The position numbers and the translations under genes were made by a program. Under the pieces are notes generated by a model, which had not been told where the DNA came from, did not search any database, and worked only from the letters and a program-made list of their open reading frames with translations. A DNA stretch of 64,000 nt from Pseudolabrys sp. GTDB lineage: Bacteria; Pseudomonadota; Alphaproteobacteria; Rhizobiales; Xanthobacteraceae. Position 1 is the stretch's first letter. Every line of letters begins with the position of its first letter. Location of the stretch: NCBI GenBank assembly GCA_022841665.1, contig JALHRB010000004.1:62001-126000 (forward strand), given 5' to 3'. Positions 1-9,613 of the stretch are shown piece after piece.

Positions 1-2049
1 CGGCAGATCGAGGATTTCGCCGAACTGCCGGTTCCAGCAGATGAGCTGCAGGTCCTTGTCGAACACCGCGATGCCCTGGCGCACGTGGTCGAGCGCGGTC
101 TGCAGGATTTCGCGGTTGTACTGGATGGCGGCGTTGGCGTCGTCGAGCAGCTTGAGCGCGGCCTTGGTCGACACCGTGCGCTTGCGCAGCAGGAGCGACA
201 GCACCAGCCGCGAGGAGGCCGCGCCGATGGCGGAGGCGAGGCTGTGCTCGGCGTAGCGGACCAGGCGGAAATCGGCCTCGTCCTTGGGATCGAGGCTGAT
301 GCGGTGGGTGGCGGCGAAGCTCTCGAAGGCGACGCGCGTGCGCTCCTCGCCGAGATAGCGCGCCACCGTCGTGGTCAGCTCCTCGACGGTCACCGACGAG
401 CGCCAGAGCCGGAACGTCGGCGTGATCGGCGCCAGATCGGTCGGCACGAAGGTATTGGCCTGAAGCTGCTCGATCGGCGAGGGCGCGCGCCGCAGCGAGA
501 AGCCGACATAAAAGAGCAGATTGAGGCCGAGGCTCCACAGCACGCCGTGCACCAGCGGCGCCATGTCGAGCCCGAACAGATGCTGCGGACGCAGTATGCC
601 GATGCCCCAGGGCCCCTCGAGCATGATGCGCTGGCCGACCACGCCGATGTCGGCGAAGGTCGGCAGCAGCAGCGTATAGGCCCACACCAGGATGCCGGCG
701 CTCATGCCGGCGATGGCGCCGCCGGCGGTGGCGCGCCGCCAGACCAGTCCGCCGAAAAAGGCGGGGGCAAGCTGGGCGACCGCGGCGAAGGCCAGAATGC
801 CGATGGCGAAAAGCTGCGCCTCGCCGGCGGCGCGGTAATACATATAGGCGAGCAGCAGGATGACGAAGATCGCGAGCCGCCGCACCTTCAGCAGCAGCGA
901 GCCGACGTCGCCGCGGTCGCCGAGCAGCGTGCCGCGCCGTTGCAGCACCAGCGGCATCACGATGTCGTTCGACACCATGATCGAGAGCGCCACCGACTCC
1001 ACGATCACCATGGCGGTCGCCGCCGACAGGCCGCCGACGAAAGCGGCGATGGTGAGCACGTTGGAGCCGGCCTGCAGCGGCAGCGCCAGCACGTACATGT
1101 CGCTGTCGACCGTGCCGCCGGGGAAGGTCAGCATGCCGGCGAGCGCGATCGGCACCACGAACAGGTTGATCAGCACCAGATAGATCGGGAATAGCCAGGC
1201 GGCGCGCTTGATCTCGCCCTCGTTGTTGTTCTCGACCACGCCGACGTGGAATTGCCGCGGCAGCAGGATGATCGCCACGAACGACAGGAAGGTGGTCGCG
1301 ATCAGCACGTCGAAGCGCGTCTCGCGCTCCAGCAAGGCGGCGGTGCGGACGTTGGCCTTGGCCGCCTCGAACAGCGCGCCCGGGCCGTCGAACATCCAGA
1401 ACGTCACGAAGGTGCCGACGGCGAGGAAGGCGAACAGCTTGACCAGCGACTCGGTGGCGATCGCGAGCATCAGGCCGTCCTGGTGCTCGGTGGCGTCGAT
1501 GTGACGGGTGCCGAACAGCACCGCGAAGGCCGCCATCGACAGCGCCACGAACAGCGCGATGTCGCCAATGACCGGCACCGCGATCGTGCCCTGCGCGGTG
1601 ATGTGGGCGAGGATGGTCTCGAGCGAGGACGAGACCGCTTTGAGCTGCAGCGCGATGTAGGGAATGGTGCCGACGATGGCGATCAGCGCGACGATGGCGG
1701 CGACCGCCTGGCCCTTGCCGTAGCGCGCGGCGATGAAGTCGGCGATCGAGGTGATGTTCTGCGCCTTCGCCAGCCGCACGATGCGGATGAGCAGCGGCGT
1801 GAACAGAGCGAACATCAGCACCGGGCCGATGTAGATGGTGAGGAACTCGTAGCCGGTGCGCGAGGCCGAGCCGACCGAGCCGAAGAAGGTCCACGATGTG
1901 CAGTAGATCGCCAGCGAGAGCGGGTAGATCAGCAGGCCGGTGCGGCCCTTGCGGCCGAGATTGCGGGTGCGGTCGCCGTAGCTCGCCAGCAGGAAGAGCA
2001 GGCCGATATAGCCAAGCGCGACCGCGATGACGACCCAGCCCTGCAGCAT
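1..2049 (-). CDS. Sodium:solute symporter-like (SSS) N-terminal domain fused to PAS sensor histidine kinase, C-terminus beyond window edge
   Basis: Minus-strand frame open from ATG (2049-2047) to the window edge; translation MLQGWVVIAVALGYIGLLFLLASYGDR...ITSIADFIAARYGKGQ... is a multi-TM SSS domain, followed by a PAS-like segment LQTALDHVRQGIAVFDKDLQLICWNRQFGEILDLP. Confidence 0.85.
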   Translation of the reverse strand, partial: MLQGWVVIAVALGYIGLLFLLASYGDRTRNLGRKGRTGLLIYPLSLAIYCTSWTFFGSVGSASRTGYEFLTIYIGPVLMFALFTPLLIRIVRLAKAQNITSIADFIAARYGKGQAVAAIVALIAIVGTIPYIALQLKAVSSSLETILAHITAQGTIAVPVIGDIALFVALSMAAFAVLFGTRHIDATEHQDGLMLAIATESLVKLFAFLAVGTFVTFWMFDGPGALFEAAKANVRTAALLERETRFDVLIATTFLSFVAIILLPRQFHVGVVENNNEGEIKRAAWLFPIYLVLINLFVVPIALAGMLTFPGGTVDSDMYVLALPLQAGSNVLTIAAFVGGLSAATAMVIVESVALSIMVSNDIVMPLVLQRRGTLLGDRGDVGSLLLKVRRLAIFVILLLAYMYYRAAGEAQLFAIGILAFAAVAQLAPAFFGGLVWRRATAGGAIAGMSAGILVWAYTLLLPTFADIGVVGQRIMLEGPWGIGILRPQHLFGLDMAPLVHGVLWSLGLNLLFYVGFSLRRAPSPIEQLQANTFVPTDLAPITPTFRLWRSSVTVEELTTTVARYLGEERTRVAFESFAATHRISLDPKDEADFRLVRYAEHSLASAIGAASSRLVLSLLLRKRTVSTKAALKLLDDANAAIQYNREILQTALDHVRQGIAVFDKDLQLICWNRQFGEILDLP

Positions 2050-2239
2050 GTCCGCGTCCCGCGCGGGGCTAAGCCCCGGCTCTGCCTGCCGTTTTTACTG
2101 GCGCTATAAAGTCACACAGATTGCCCCGCAGGTCCATTCTCGGCGTATAAGGTGCGCCTCCGAAGCCTTGGCCGCGATAGGCTAGGATCGGGGTCGAACC
2201 GCGGCAAACCGGCCGCACCGGGAAGTGAACGGGAGACAA

Positions 2240-2848
2240 ATGGGCTTTTTCGACATGTTCCGGCGGCGGCAGCCGATCGCCGGCCGGGCCGCGCTGGTGG
2301 AATTTATCGACGCCCAGTCGGCCTTCCTGGCGCAAAAGGGCATGTTCGAGTATTCGCGCGCCCGCGCCGGCCCCTACGGCAACATCCTTTTCGCCGACAA
2401 GGGGTTCCTGACCGAGATCGAAAAGTCGCGCTGGCTCGGCTTCCCGATTGCGCTCGCCATGGTCGCCGAGGCGGTCGAGGGCGCGCTGCGGCCCGCCGCC
2501 GGTGAGCAGCGCGATACCGTGCTGAAGGCTGTCGTGGCCGCGACGCTTGAAATATTCGACCGCTATCCGCAGCCGGCTTCACTGGAAGCCGAGCAATGGG
2601 TCAAGGTGCGCGATGAGTTGGCGCACGATCTCTCCTTCGTCGGGCTGCACGGGGTCAAGCGCGTGATGGACGTGCCGGCGCGCTTCGTCGACCGCTACGT
2701 CACCGCCATGCCGATCCACGAGAAGCTGATGACCAAGGATGTGCCGACCATCCACAACTACCTGAGGACCAACTTGTGCAACGTGCACGCCGAGTTCGTC
2801 CGCCGCGCCGATGTCGACGCTTTGGTCGCGTCGCTGTTAGAAGGTTGA
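2240..2848 (+). CDS. Conserved hypothetical protein
   Basis: ORF MGFFDMFRRRQPIAG... with RBS-like gggaga before ATG 2240. Confidence 0.7.
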   Translation: MGFFDMFRRRQPIAGRAALVEFIDAQSAFLAQKGMFEYSRARAGPYGNILFADKGFLTEIEKSRWLGFPIALAMVAEAVEGALRPAAGEQRDTVLKAVVAATLEIFDRYPQPASLEAEQWVKVRDELAHDLSFVGLHGVKRVMDVPARFVDRYVTAMPIHEKLMTKDVPTIHNYLRTNLCNVHAEFVRRADVDALVASLLEG

Positions 2849-2869
2849 GCGTCACCAGCCGGGGGGCGA

Positions 2870-4984
2870 ATGGCGACCATCGCGAATGCAACGCCGCTGA
2901 TTGCGCTCGACGCCGTCGTCATCGACACCGAGACGACCGGGCTCGATCCGGGCAAGGCGCGTGTGGTCGAGATCGGCGCGGTGCCGCTGCGCAAGGGCAA
3001 GCTCGACGAGAGCGCCGCCCTGCGCCGGCTGGTCAATCCGGGCGTGCCGATCCCGCCGGCTTCGACCGCGATTCACGGCATCGACGATGCGGCCGTCGCC
3101 AACGCGCCGGACTTCGCCGGAGTCTGGCCCGCGCTCAATGCCATGACATCGGGCGCGATCCTGATCGGCCACACGCTCGGCTTCGACCTCGCCGTGCTGC
3201 GCCGCGAATGCGAGCGCGCCAAGCTGCCGTGGACGCCGCCGCGCACGCTCGATACGCGGCTGCTGGCGCAGGTGGCCGAGCCGAACCTTGGCGGTTACAC
3301 GCTCGAGAACCTTGCCGCCTGGCTCGGCCTGCCGGGCGAGGGCCGCCACTCGGCGCTTGGCGACGCCGTGATGACGGCGAAGATCTTTCTCGCGCTGCTG
3401 CCCAAGCTGCGCGAAGGCAACATCCGCACGCTGGCCGAAGCCGAGCAGGCCTGCCTTTCGCTCACCAGCGTGCTCGAGGAAGCTCATCGCGCCGGCTGGG
3501 AGGAGGCGGTGGCGCCGCGCCGTGCCGAGCGCGCGCTCGCCCGCATCGATACCTACCCTTATCGCCATCGCGTCGCCGACGTGATGAGCGCGCCGCCCAA
3601 GACGATCGCTGCCGGCGCGGCGCTTGGCACCGCGCTCGCGCGCATGGCCAAGGAGAAGATTTCCTCGCTGCTGGTCGCGCCGGCGGACGGCGTGGCGATG
3701 CGCAAGCAGAACACCGCCATCGTGACCGAGCGCGACGTTCTGCGGGCGCTTAGCCAGCACGGCGCGGATGCGCTCGGCATGCCGGTTTTGCAATTCGCCA
3801 GCAAGCCGCTGGTGGCGCTGCCCGCGGCCGCCTTCGTCTACCGCGCGCTCGGCCGCATGAGTCGGCTCAAGCTGCGCCATCTCGCGGTCGAGGACGACAA
3901 GGGAGAAATCTGCGGCATCGTCACCTCGCGCGATCTGCTGCGCCTGCGCGCGGAGGAAGCAACCGTTCTCGGCGACGGGATCGATCAGGCCGGCGACGTT
4001 CCGGCCTTGGGTGCGGCCTGGGCGCAGTTGCCGCAGGCGGCCGGCGGGCTGCTGGCCGAAAGCGTCGGCGGCCGCGACATCGCGGCGGTCATTTCGCGCG
4101 AGCTCGGCGCGCTCACCCGCAGGGCCGGCGTTCTGGCCGAGCGCCGCATGCAGGACGACGGCTTCGGCGCCGCGCCGTGCGGCTATGCGTTGTGCGTGCT
4201 CGGCTCGGCCGGCCGCGGCGAGAGCCTGCTCGCCATGGATCAGGATAACGCGCTCGTCTTCGCCGAGGGCGAGCCGGACGGCGAGGCGGACAAGTGGTTC
4301 GCGCGCTTCGGCGCGCTCGTCGCCGACATCCTGCACGAGGTCGGCGTGCCCTATTGCAAGGGCGGCATCATGGCCAAGAACGCGCCATGGCGCGGCTCGC
4401 TCGCCACCTGGCACGCGCGCGTGACGGAATGGATCGGCCGCTCCAATCCCAACGATCTCTTGTCGGTCGACATCTTCTTCGACCTCGTCGGCGTGCACGG
4501 CGATGTCGCGCTGGCCGGCGACGTCTGGCGCGCGGGCTTCGATGCCGCGCAGGGCAATGCCACATTCGCCAAGCTGCTGGCGGAGGCGGGCGGCGCGGTG
4601 GAGCCCGGCATCACCATGTTCGGCGGCTTCCGCACCGAGAATGGCCGCATCGACCTCAAGAAGTGCGGCTTGTTCGGCATCGTCACCATGGCGCGCGTGC
4701 TGGCGATCCGCCATCACCGGCTCGAACGCGCGACGCCCGCGCGGCTGGCCGCCGTCGCCGCGCTCGGCCATGGCGGCGCGCAGGACCTCGACGCGCTCGC
4801 CCGCGCGCAGGCCGTTTTCCTCGATCTCATCCTCGAGCAGCAGCTCGCCGACATGCGCGACGGTCTGCCGCCCAGCAACAAGGTGGCGGTCAAACGGCTG
4901 TCGCGCCAGCAGCGCGAGGCCCTGCACGATGCACTCGGCGCCGTGCGCCATCTCGACGCCCTGACGCGCGACCTGCTGTTCTGA
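2870..4984 (+). CDS. DnaQ-like 3'-5' exonuclease / CBS pair / DUF294-type nucleotidyltransferase fusion protein
   Basis: N-term VVIDTETTGLDPGKARVVEIGAV and HSALGDAVMT (DEDDh exonuclease motifs); central CBS-like repeats; C-term GSAGRGESLLAMDQDNALVF (DUF294/GlnD-like NTase). Confidence 0.82.
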   Translation: MATIANATPLIALDAVVIDTETTGLDPGKARVVEIGAVPLRKGKLDESAALRRLVNPGVPIPPASTAIHGIDDAAVANAPDFAGVWPALNAMTSGAILIGHTLGFDLAVLRRECERAKLPWTPPRTLDTRLLAQVAEPNLGGYTLENLAAWLGLPGEGRHSALGDAVMTAKIFLALLPKLREGNIRTLAEAEQACLSLTSVLEEAHRAGWEEAVAPRRAERALARIDTYPYRHRVADVMSAPPKTIAAGAALGTALARMAKEKISSLLVAPADGVAMRKQNTAIVTERDVLRALSQHGADALGMPVLQFASKPLVALPAAAFVYRALGRMSRLKLRHLAVEDDKGEICGIVTSRDLLRLRAEEATVLGDGIDQAGDVPALGAAWAQLPQAAGGLLAESVGGRDIAAVISRELGALTRRAGVLAERRMQDDGFGAAPCGYALCVLGSAGRGESLLAMDQDNALVFAEGEPDGEADKWFARFGALVADILHEVGVPYCKGGIMAKNAPWRGSLATWHARVTEWIGRSNPNDLLSVDIFFDLVGVHGDVALAGDVWRAGFDAAQGNATFAKLLAEAGGAVEPGITMFGGFRTENGRIDLKKCGLFGIVTMARVLAIRHHRLERATPARLAAVAALGHGGAQDLDALARAQAVFLDLILEQQLADMRDGLPPSNKVAVKRLSRQQREALHDALGAVRHLDALTRDLLF

Positions 4985-5039
4985 AAGCGCATAGGCTTTA
5001 CCCCGCTTTGGCATTTGACCGCCCGGCCGGCGCGCTGCA

Positions 5040-6191
5040 TTGATCGGCGGTCCTTGCCGCCGGGCTCCTCGAAAGCCGCCTGCCTTGTCCGCTCCGCAAC
5101 CGTCGTCGACCGCCCGGCTCGGCCAACTGGCCGAGACTCTGGCCATTGCGGCGGTGGGCGGACTGACGGTCGGCCTCCTTGGCGTTCCCGGCGGCTATCT
5201 CTCCGGCGCGATCCTGTCGGTCGCCGCCGCCGCGCTCGCCCGCCGGCCGATGGTCGTGCCGGCTCCGTTGACGCGCGTCATCTTCGTGGCCATCGGCATT
5301 TCGCTCGGCGCGGTGGCGACGCCGGAAACCTTGAAAGGCGTGGTCACCTATCCGGCCAGCATCAGCGTGCTCGTCGTCGCCATGGCGATCGTCGGCGTCG
5401 CCAGCGCCTGGTACCTGAAGATCGTGCACCGCTGGAACCTGCTGTCCGCCTATCTCGCGTCCGCGCCGGGCGGCCTGTCGCAGGTGATGGCGCTCGCCGC
5501 CGAGATGGGCGCCGACCTGCGCGGCATCGCCATCGTGCAGACGATTCGTGTGGTGATCATCGCGGTCGGCCTGCCGGCCGGGCTCTCGCTGGCCGGCCTG
5601 GTGGCGCCGAGCACGCGCGGCGTCGGCGGCGCCTTCGATATCGCCACGCTCGACGAGCTGGCGATCCTCATCGGCGTTTCGACGGCGGCCGCGATCGTGC
5701 TCTACCGCATCCGCTTTCCCGGCGGGCTGCTTTTCGGCGCCATGCTCACCTCCGCCATCTTGCACGGCAGCGGGCTGGTCCAGGTGGCGATGCCGTGGTG
5801 GGTGGCGAACGCGGCGATGATCGCGCTCGGCGCTGTCACCGGCTCGCGCTTCGCCAACACGCCGCTGCGGCTGGTGGTGGACTTCATCGCGGCGGCCTTC
5901 GGCTCGTTCCTGGTCGCCGTCGCGATCGGCGCGGTGTTCGCCGCCGGGCTGATCGGCATGATGTCGTTGAGCGTTCCCGAAGTGCTGATCTCGTTCGCGC
6001 CGGGGGCGGTGGATGCGATGATGCTGCTGGCGCTCGCGCTGCATCTCGATCCGGTCTATGTCGGCGCGCATCACCTCTCGCGCATTTTCTTCGTGTCGGT
6101 GACGCTGCCGCTGGTCGCGCGCCGCATTGCGCGCAAGCCGAAGCCGCCGGCGGACACGCCGCCGCGCCCGCAGCCGCCGTTTCAGGATTGA
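5040..6191 (+). CDS. AbrB-family (duplicated) integral membrane protein
   Basis: Multi-TM ORF with GLLGVPGGYLSGAILSVAAA and YLASAPGGLSQVMALAAEMGAD typical of the AbrB/'ammonia monooxygenase' membrane family; true start may be TTG 5085. Confidence 0.75.
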   Translation: MIGGPCRRAPRKPPALSAPQPSSTARLGQLAETLAIAAVGGLTVGLLGVPGGYLSGAILSVAAAALARRPMVVPAPLTRVIFVAIGISLGAVATPETLKGVVTYPASISVLVVAMAIVGVASAWYLKIVHRWNLLSAYLASAPGGLSQVMALAAEMGADLRGIAIVQTIRVVIIAVGLPAGLSLAGLVAPSTRGVGGAFDIATLDELAILIGVSTAAAIVLYRIRFPGGLLFGAMLTSAILHGSGLVQVAMPWWVANAAMIALGAVTGSRFANTPLRLVVDFIAAAFGSFLVAVAIGAVFAAGLIGMMSLSVPEVLISFAPGAVDAMMLLALALHLDPVYVGAHHLSRIFFVSVTLPLVARRIARKPKPPADTPPRPQPPFQD

Positions 6192-6265
6192 AGAAGGCCC
6201 TTGTCTGGCAACGCCCGCTGGGCAAGGCTGCCGCCCTTTGCCGCTCTTTACGAGTCGCCTCCGGA

Positions 6266-7498
6266 ATGTCACCTGCAATTGCTCCCAGCGCCCGCCAGGC
6301 GCGGCTCATCCTGATCGGGACCGCGCTGCTGCTCACCCTGGGCATGGGGATACGCCAGAGCTTTGGATTGTTTCTGGAGCCGGTCACGCGCGATCTGGCG
6401 GTGACGGCCGCCGATTTCACTTTGGCGCTGGCGGTCCAGAACATCGTCTGGGGCCTGTCGCAGGCGCTGGTCGGCGCGATCGCCGACCGCTTCGGTCTGC
6501 GCATCACGATGATGGCCGGCGCCGCTATCTATATTGTCGGTCTCGGCATCATGGCGTTGGCCCAGGGCGCGCTCGCCTTGATCGTCTCCGGCGGGTTGAT
6601 CGGCATTGCGCTGTCGTGCACCGCGACCTCATTGGCCATGACCGCCTGCGTGCGCGCGGTCTCGGCCAAGCAGCGCAGCAAGATGCTTGGCATTGTCTCC
6701 GCGGCCGGATCGCTCGGCACCCTCGTGGTGCCGCTCGCCACGCAATCGCTGCTCGCGCGCGAACCGTGGCAGATCGGCATCCTGTTTTTCCTGTTGATGG
6801 CGATCGCAATGCTGCCTGCCGCCTTCTGGGCCGGCGGCGCCGACAAGCTGCCCGCGCAAGGCACGGCGGCGACCTCCATGCGCGAAGTGCTCGGCCAGGC
6901 CGTGCGGAACCGGCCGTTTCTCGTGATGTCGGGGGCCTATTTCGTCTGCGGTCTCAATCTCATTTTCCTGACCACGCATCTGCCGGCCTATCTGGCGCTC
7001 TGCGGCCAGGACCCTATGCTGAGCGCGGAAGCGCTCGCCGTGATCGGCGGCATGAGCGCCGTCGGCTCGCTGGTGACCGGCTGGCTCGGCGGCAGATATC
7101 CTAAGCACATCATCCTCGGGCTTCTCTACATCCTGCGCGCGATCATGTTCGCCATATACTTCATGTTGCCGCCGACGCCGGCAAGCACGCTCCTGTTCGC
7201 CGCGGCGATGGGGATGCTGTGGTGGCCCGGCTTGGTGCCGCTCATCGGCGGCCTGGTCGCCGAGATATTCGGCACGCGCTACATGGCGACGCTGCTCGGC
7301 CTGTCCTTCGTCGTGCACCAGATTGGGTCGTCGCTCGGCGCGTTCGGCGGCGGTCTGATCTTAGACCTTTCCGGCTCTTATGACGTCGCGTGGAAGATCG
7401 GCACGCTGATCGGCTTTGCCGCCGGTGTCGTGCAGATCGTGGCCGGAGGTCCGACCCGGCGCGACGATCCCAGGATGGTGCCCGCGGTCGCGACCTAG
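6266..7498 (+). CDS. MFS transporter
   Basis: ATG 6266 MSPAIAPSARQARLILIGTALLLTLGMGIRQSFGLFLEPVTRDL...; 12-TM-like pattern with loop AIADRFGLR. Confidence 0.85.
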   Translation: MSPAIAPSARQARLILIGTALLLTLGMGIRQSFGLFLEPVTRDLAVTAADFTLALAVQNIVWGLSQALVGAIADRFGLRITMMAGAAIYIVGLGIMALAQGALALIVSGGLIGIALSCTATSLAMTACVRAVSAKQRSKMLGIVSAAGSLGTLVVPLATQSLLAREPWQIGILFFLLMAIAMLPAAFWAGGADKLPAQGTAATSMREVLGQAVRNRPFLVMSGAYFVCGLNLIFLTTHLPAYLALCGQDPMLSAEALAVIGGMSAVGSLVTGWLGGRYPKHIILGLLYILRAIMFAIYFMLPPTPASTLLFAAAMGMLWWPGLVPLIGGLVAEIFGTRYMATLLGLSFVVHQIGSSLGAFGGGLILDLSGSYDVAWKIGTLIGFAAGVVQIVAGGPTRRDDPRMVPAVAT

Positions 7499-7510
7499 CT
7501 TCGAAGATTT

Positions 7511-8740
7511 CTATTCCGCCGCTTGCCGCTGCTCGCGCGTCGGCAGGCCGAGCCGGTCCCACACGTCGACCAGGGCTTCCGCGAGGCGGTCGATCAGCGC
7601 GTCGTCGTGATAGGGCGAGGGCGTGATCCGCAGGCGTTCCTCGCCGCGCGGCACCGTCGGGTAGTTGATCGGCTGGATATAAATGCCGTGCTCGGCGAGC
7701 AGCATGTCGCTCGCCGCCTTGCACTTCTCGGCGTCGCCGATCAGCACCGGCACGATATGCGTGTCGCTCGGCATCACCGGCAGGCCGGCGGCGTTGAGCA
7801 CCGCCTTCACGCGCGCGGCGCGGTCCTGGTGGCGCTCGCGCTCCCAGCTCGAGGTCTTGAGATGCTTGATGGCGGCGGTCGCGGCGGCGCAGATCGCCGG
7901 CGGCAGCGCGGTGGTGAAGATGAAGCCCGGCGCATAAGAGCGCACGGCGTCGACCATCTCGGCCGATCCCGCGATATAGCCGCCGAGGCAGCCGAAGGCC
8001 TTGGCCAACGTGCCTTCCAGCACGTCGACGCGCGCCATGGCGTTGTCGCGGTCGCAGATGCCGCCGCCGCGCGGGCCGTACATGCCGACCGCGTGCACTT
8101 CGTCGCAATAGGTCATGGCGTTGTAGCGCTGCGCGAGATCGCAGATCGCGTGCACCGGCGCCACGTCGCCGTCCATCGAATAGAGGCTCTCGAACAGGAT
8201 GACCTTCGGGCGCGCCGGGTCGGCCGCCTTCAGCAGCTCTTCGAGATGGGCGAGGTCGTTGTGCCGCCAGATCTGGCGCTCGCAGCCGGCCTGGCGGATG
8301 CCCTCGATCATCGAATTGTGGTTGAGCGCGTCCGACAAGAGCAGGCAGTTCGGCAACAGCTTGGCGATGGTGGCGATGCCGGTCTGGTTCGACACGTAGC
8401 CGGAGGTGAAGACGAGGGCGGCTTCCTTGCCGTGCAGGTCGGCGAGCTCGCGCTCCAGCTCGACCAGCGGATGGTTGGTGCCGGCGATGTTGCGGGTGCC
8501 GCCGGCGCCGGTGCCCATGCGCGTGGCGGTCTCGACCATGGCGCCGATCACCTTCGGGTGCTGGGCCATGCCGAGGTAGTCGTTGGAGCACCAGATGACG
8601 ACCTCGCGGGCGCCTTGGGGCGAATGCCAGAGGGCGTGCGGGAACCGGCCGGCAATGCGCTCCAGGTCGGCAAACACCCGGTAACGCCGCTCATCCCGCA
8701 ACTTGTCCAGCGAAAATGCGAAAAAATCGTTGTAATTCAT
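7511..8740 (-). CDS. hemA: 5-aminolevulinate synthase
   Basis: [36 protein letters not shown]...[16 protein letters not shown]...[21 protein letters not shown]...[15 protein letters not shown]. Confidence 0.96.
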   Translation of the reverse strand: MNYNDFFAFSLDKLRDERRYRVFADLERIAGRFPHALWHSPQGAREVVIWCSNDYLGMAQHPKVIGAMVETATRMGTGAGGTRNIAGTNHPLVELERELADLHGKEAALVFTSGYVSNQTGIATIAKLLPNCLLLSDALNHNSMIEGIRQAGCERQIWRHNDLAHLEELLKAADPARPKVILFESLYSMDGDVAPVHAICDLAQRYNAMTYCDEVHAVGMYGPRGGGICDRDNAMARVDVLEGTLAKAFGCLGGYIAGSAEMVDAVRSYAPGFIFTTALPPAICAAATAAIKHLKTSSWERERHQDRAARVKAVLNAAGLPVMPSDTHIVPVLIGDAEKCKAASDMLLAEHGIYIQPINYPTVPRGEERLRITPSPYHDDALIDRLAEALVDVWDRLGLPTREQRQAAE

Positions 8741-8834
8741 TGTGTTTACTTTCCCGCCCCGCGGCGCGCCTCTTTTTTAGAAGCCTTCCAGGGGGTTTGT
8801 CGAGGCGAGATTCGCCGGATTCCAAAGAGGTGCA

Positions 8835-8848
8835 TTGATAGGGATCAA
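8835..8848. promoter_or_regulatory. FNR/FixK-type binding site (TTGATAGGGATCAA)
   Basis: Perfect TTGAT-N4-ATCAA palindrome in the hemA upstream intergenic region, centred about 101 bp upstream of the hemA ATG. Confidence 0.75.
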
Positions 8849-8906
8849 GGGCGCGGCGGGAGGCTCACAGACCCCGCAAAAACAGCCGATTCGCCGCCGT
8901 CCGTCG

Positions 8907-9479
8907 CTAAACCGGATTGCGGCTGGCGAGCGCCCCGAGGTCGATATGGCCGCGGATACCGGCGAGCAGCAGCGCCCCGACATGGAGCTGCAGGGCGAAG
9001 TTGCCGGACAGGATCAAGCCGGCGAGTTCGGCGGGCGTGACCGTGCGCACCTCGATCCCGGCTTCGGCCGGCGCGGCCGAGCGTGGGCCGGTTTCGACAA
9101 AGAAGGAGTGCACCGTGTTGGACAGGCGGGCGGTGCAAGGAGCGTATGAGCCGAGCGCATGCACGGCCCGGGCCGGGTAGCCGGTCTCCTCCAGCAGTTC
9201 ACGGCGGCAGCAGTCCTCCGGCATTTCGCCGGGCTCGACCATTCCCGCCGGCAATTCCCAGGTGAAGCGCTCCACCGCCGGCCGGTACTGGCGCACGATC
9301 GGGATTAAGCCCTCGGGCGTCAATGCGACGATGGCGAGGTAATCCTGCTGGCCGACCGCGTGATAAAGCTCCGGCGCCGCGCCGGGCGTGAACTCCACCG
9401 CGCGCTCGATCACCTTCATCCAGGGTGAGATGTCGATGGTGCGGCGGGATTTGATTTTCGGGAATTCAGGATCGGCCAT
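8907..9479 (-). CDS. NUDIX hydrolase (ADP-ribose pyrophosphatase-like)
   Basis: GMVEPGEMPEDCCRRELLEETGY matches the Nudix box GX5EX7REUXEEXGU. Confidence 0.9.
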   Translation of the reverse strand: MADPEFPKIKSRRTIDISPWMKVIERAVEFTPGAAPELYHAVGQQDYLAIVALTPEGLIPIVRQYRPAVERFTWELPAGMVEPGEMPEDCCRRELLEETGYPARAVHALGSYAPCTARLSNTVHSFFVETGPRSAAPAEAGIEVRTVTPAELAGLILSGNFALQLHVGALLLAGIRGHIDLGALASRNPV

Positions 9480-9500
9480 GCGGGGAGGTTAGCATGTAAC

Positions 9501-9610
9501 CGTCGTCCCCGCGAAAGCGGGGACCCAGTACGCCGCAGTCTATCGATAAGCTACGGAGTACTGGGTCCCGGCTCGCGCTCGCTGATGCTCGCTTGGCCGG
9601 GACGACGACG
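9501..9610. repeat. Intergenic paired palindromic repeat (copy 1)
   Basis: cgtcgtccccgcgaaagcggggacccagtac ... ggagtactgggtcccgg ... ccgggacgacgac; inverted ends. Confidence 0.75.
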
Positions 9611-9613
9611 GAG

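Noticed and set aside
85-2109. Plus-strand ORFs of 369 and 287 aa (85-1194, 1246-2109)
   Set aside because: Antisense to the SSS-PAS kinase; low-complexity Arg/His/Gly/Gln composition typical of antisense frames in high-GC DNA
2852-5146. 764-aa minus ORF
   Set aside because: Antisense of the DnaQ-CBS-DUF294 gene; composition consistent with GC-biased antisense frame
5015-6265. First 417 codons of the 827-aa ORF 5015-7498
   Set aside because: Out-of-frame shadow of the AbrB gene; genuine MFS gene starts at ATG 6266
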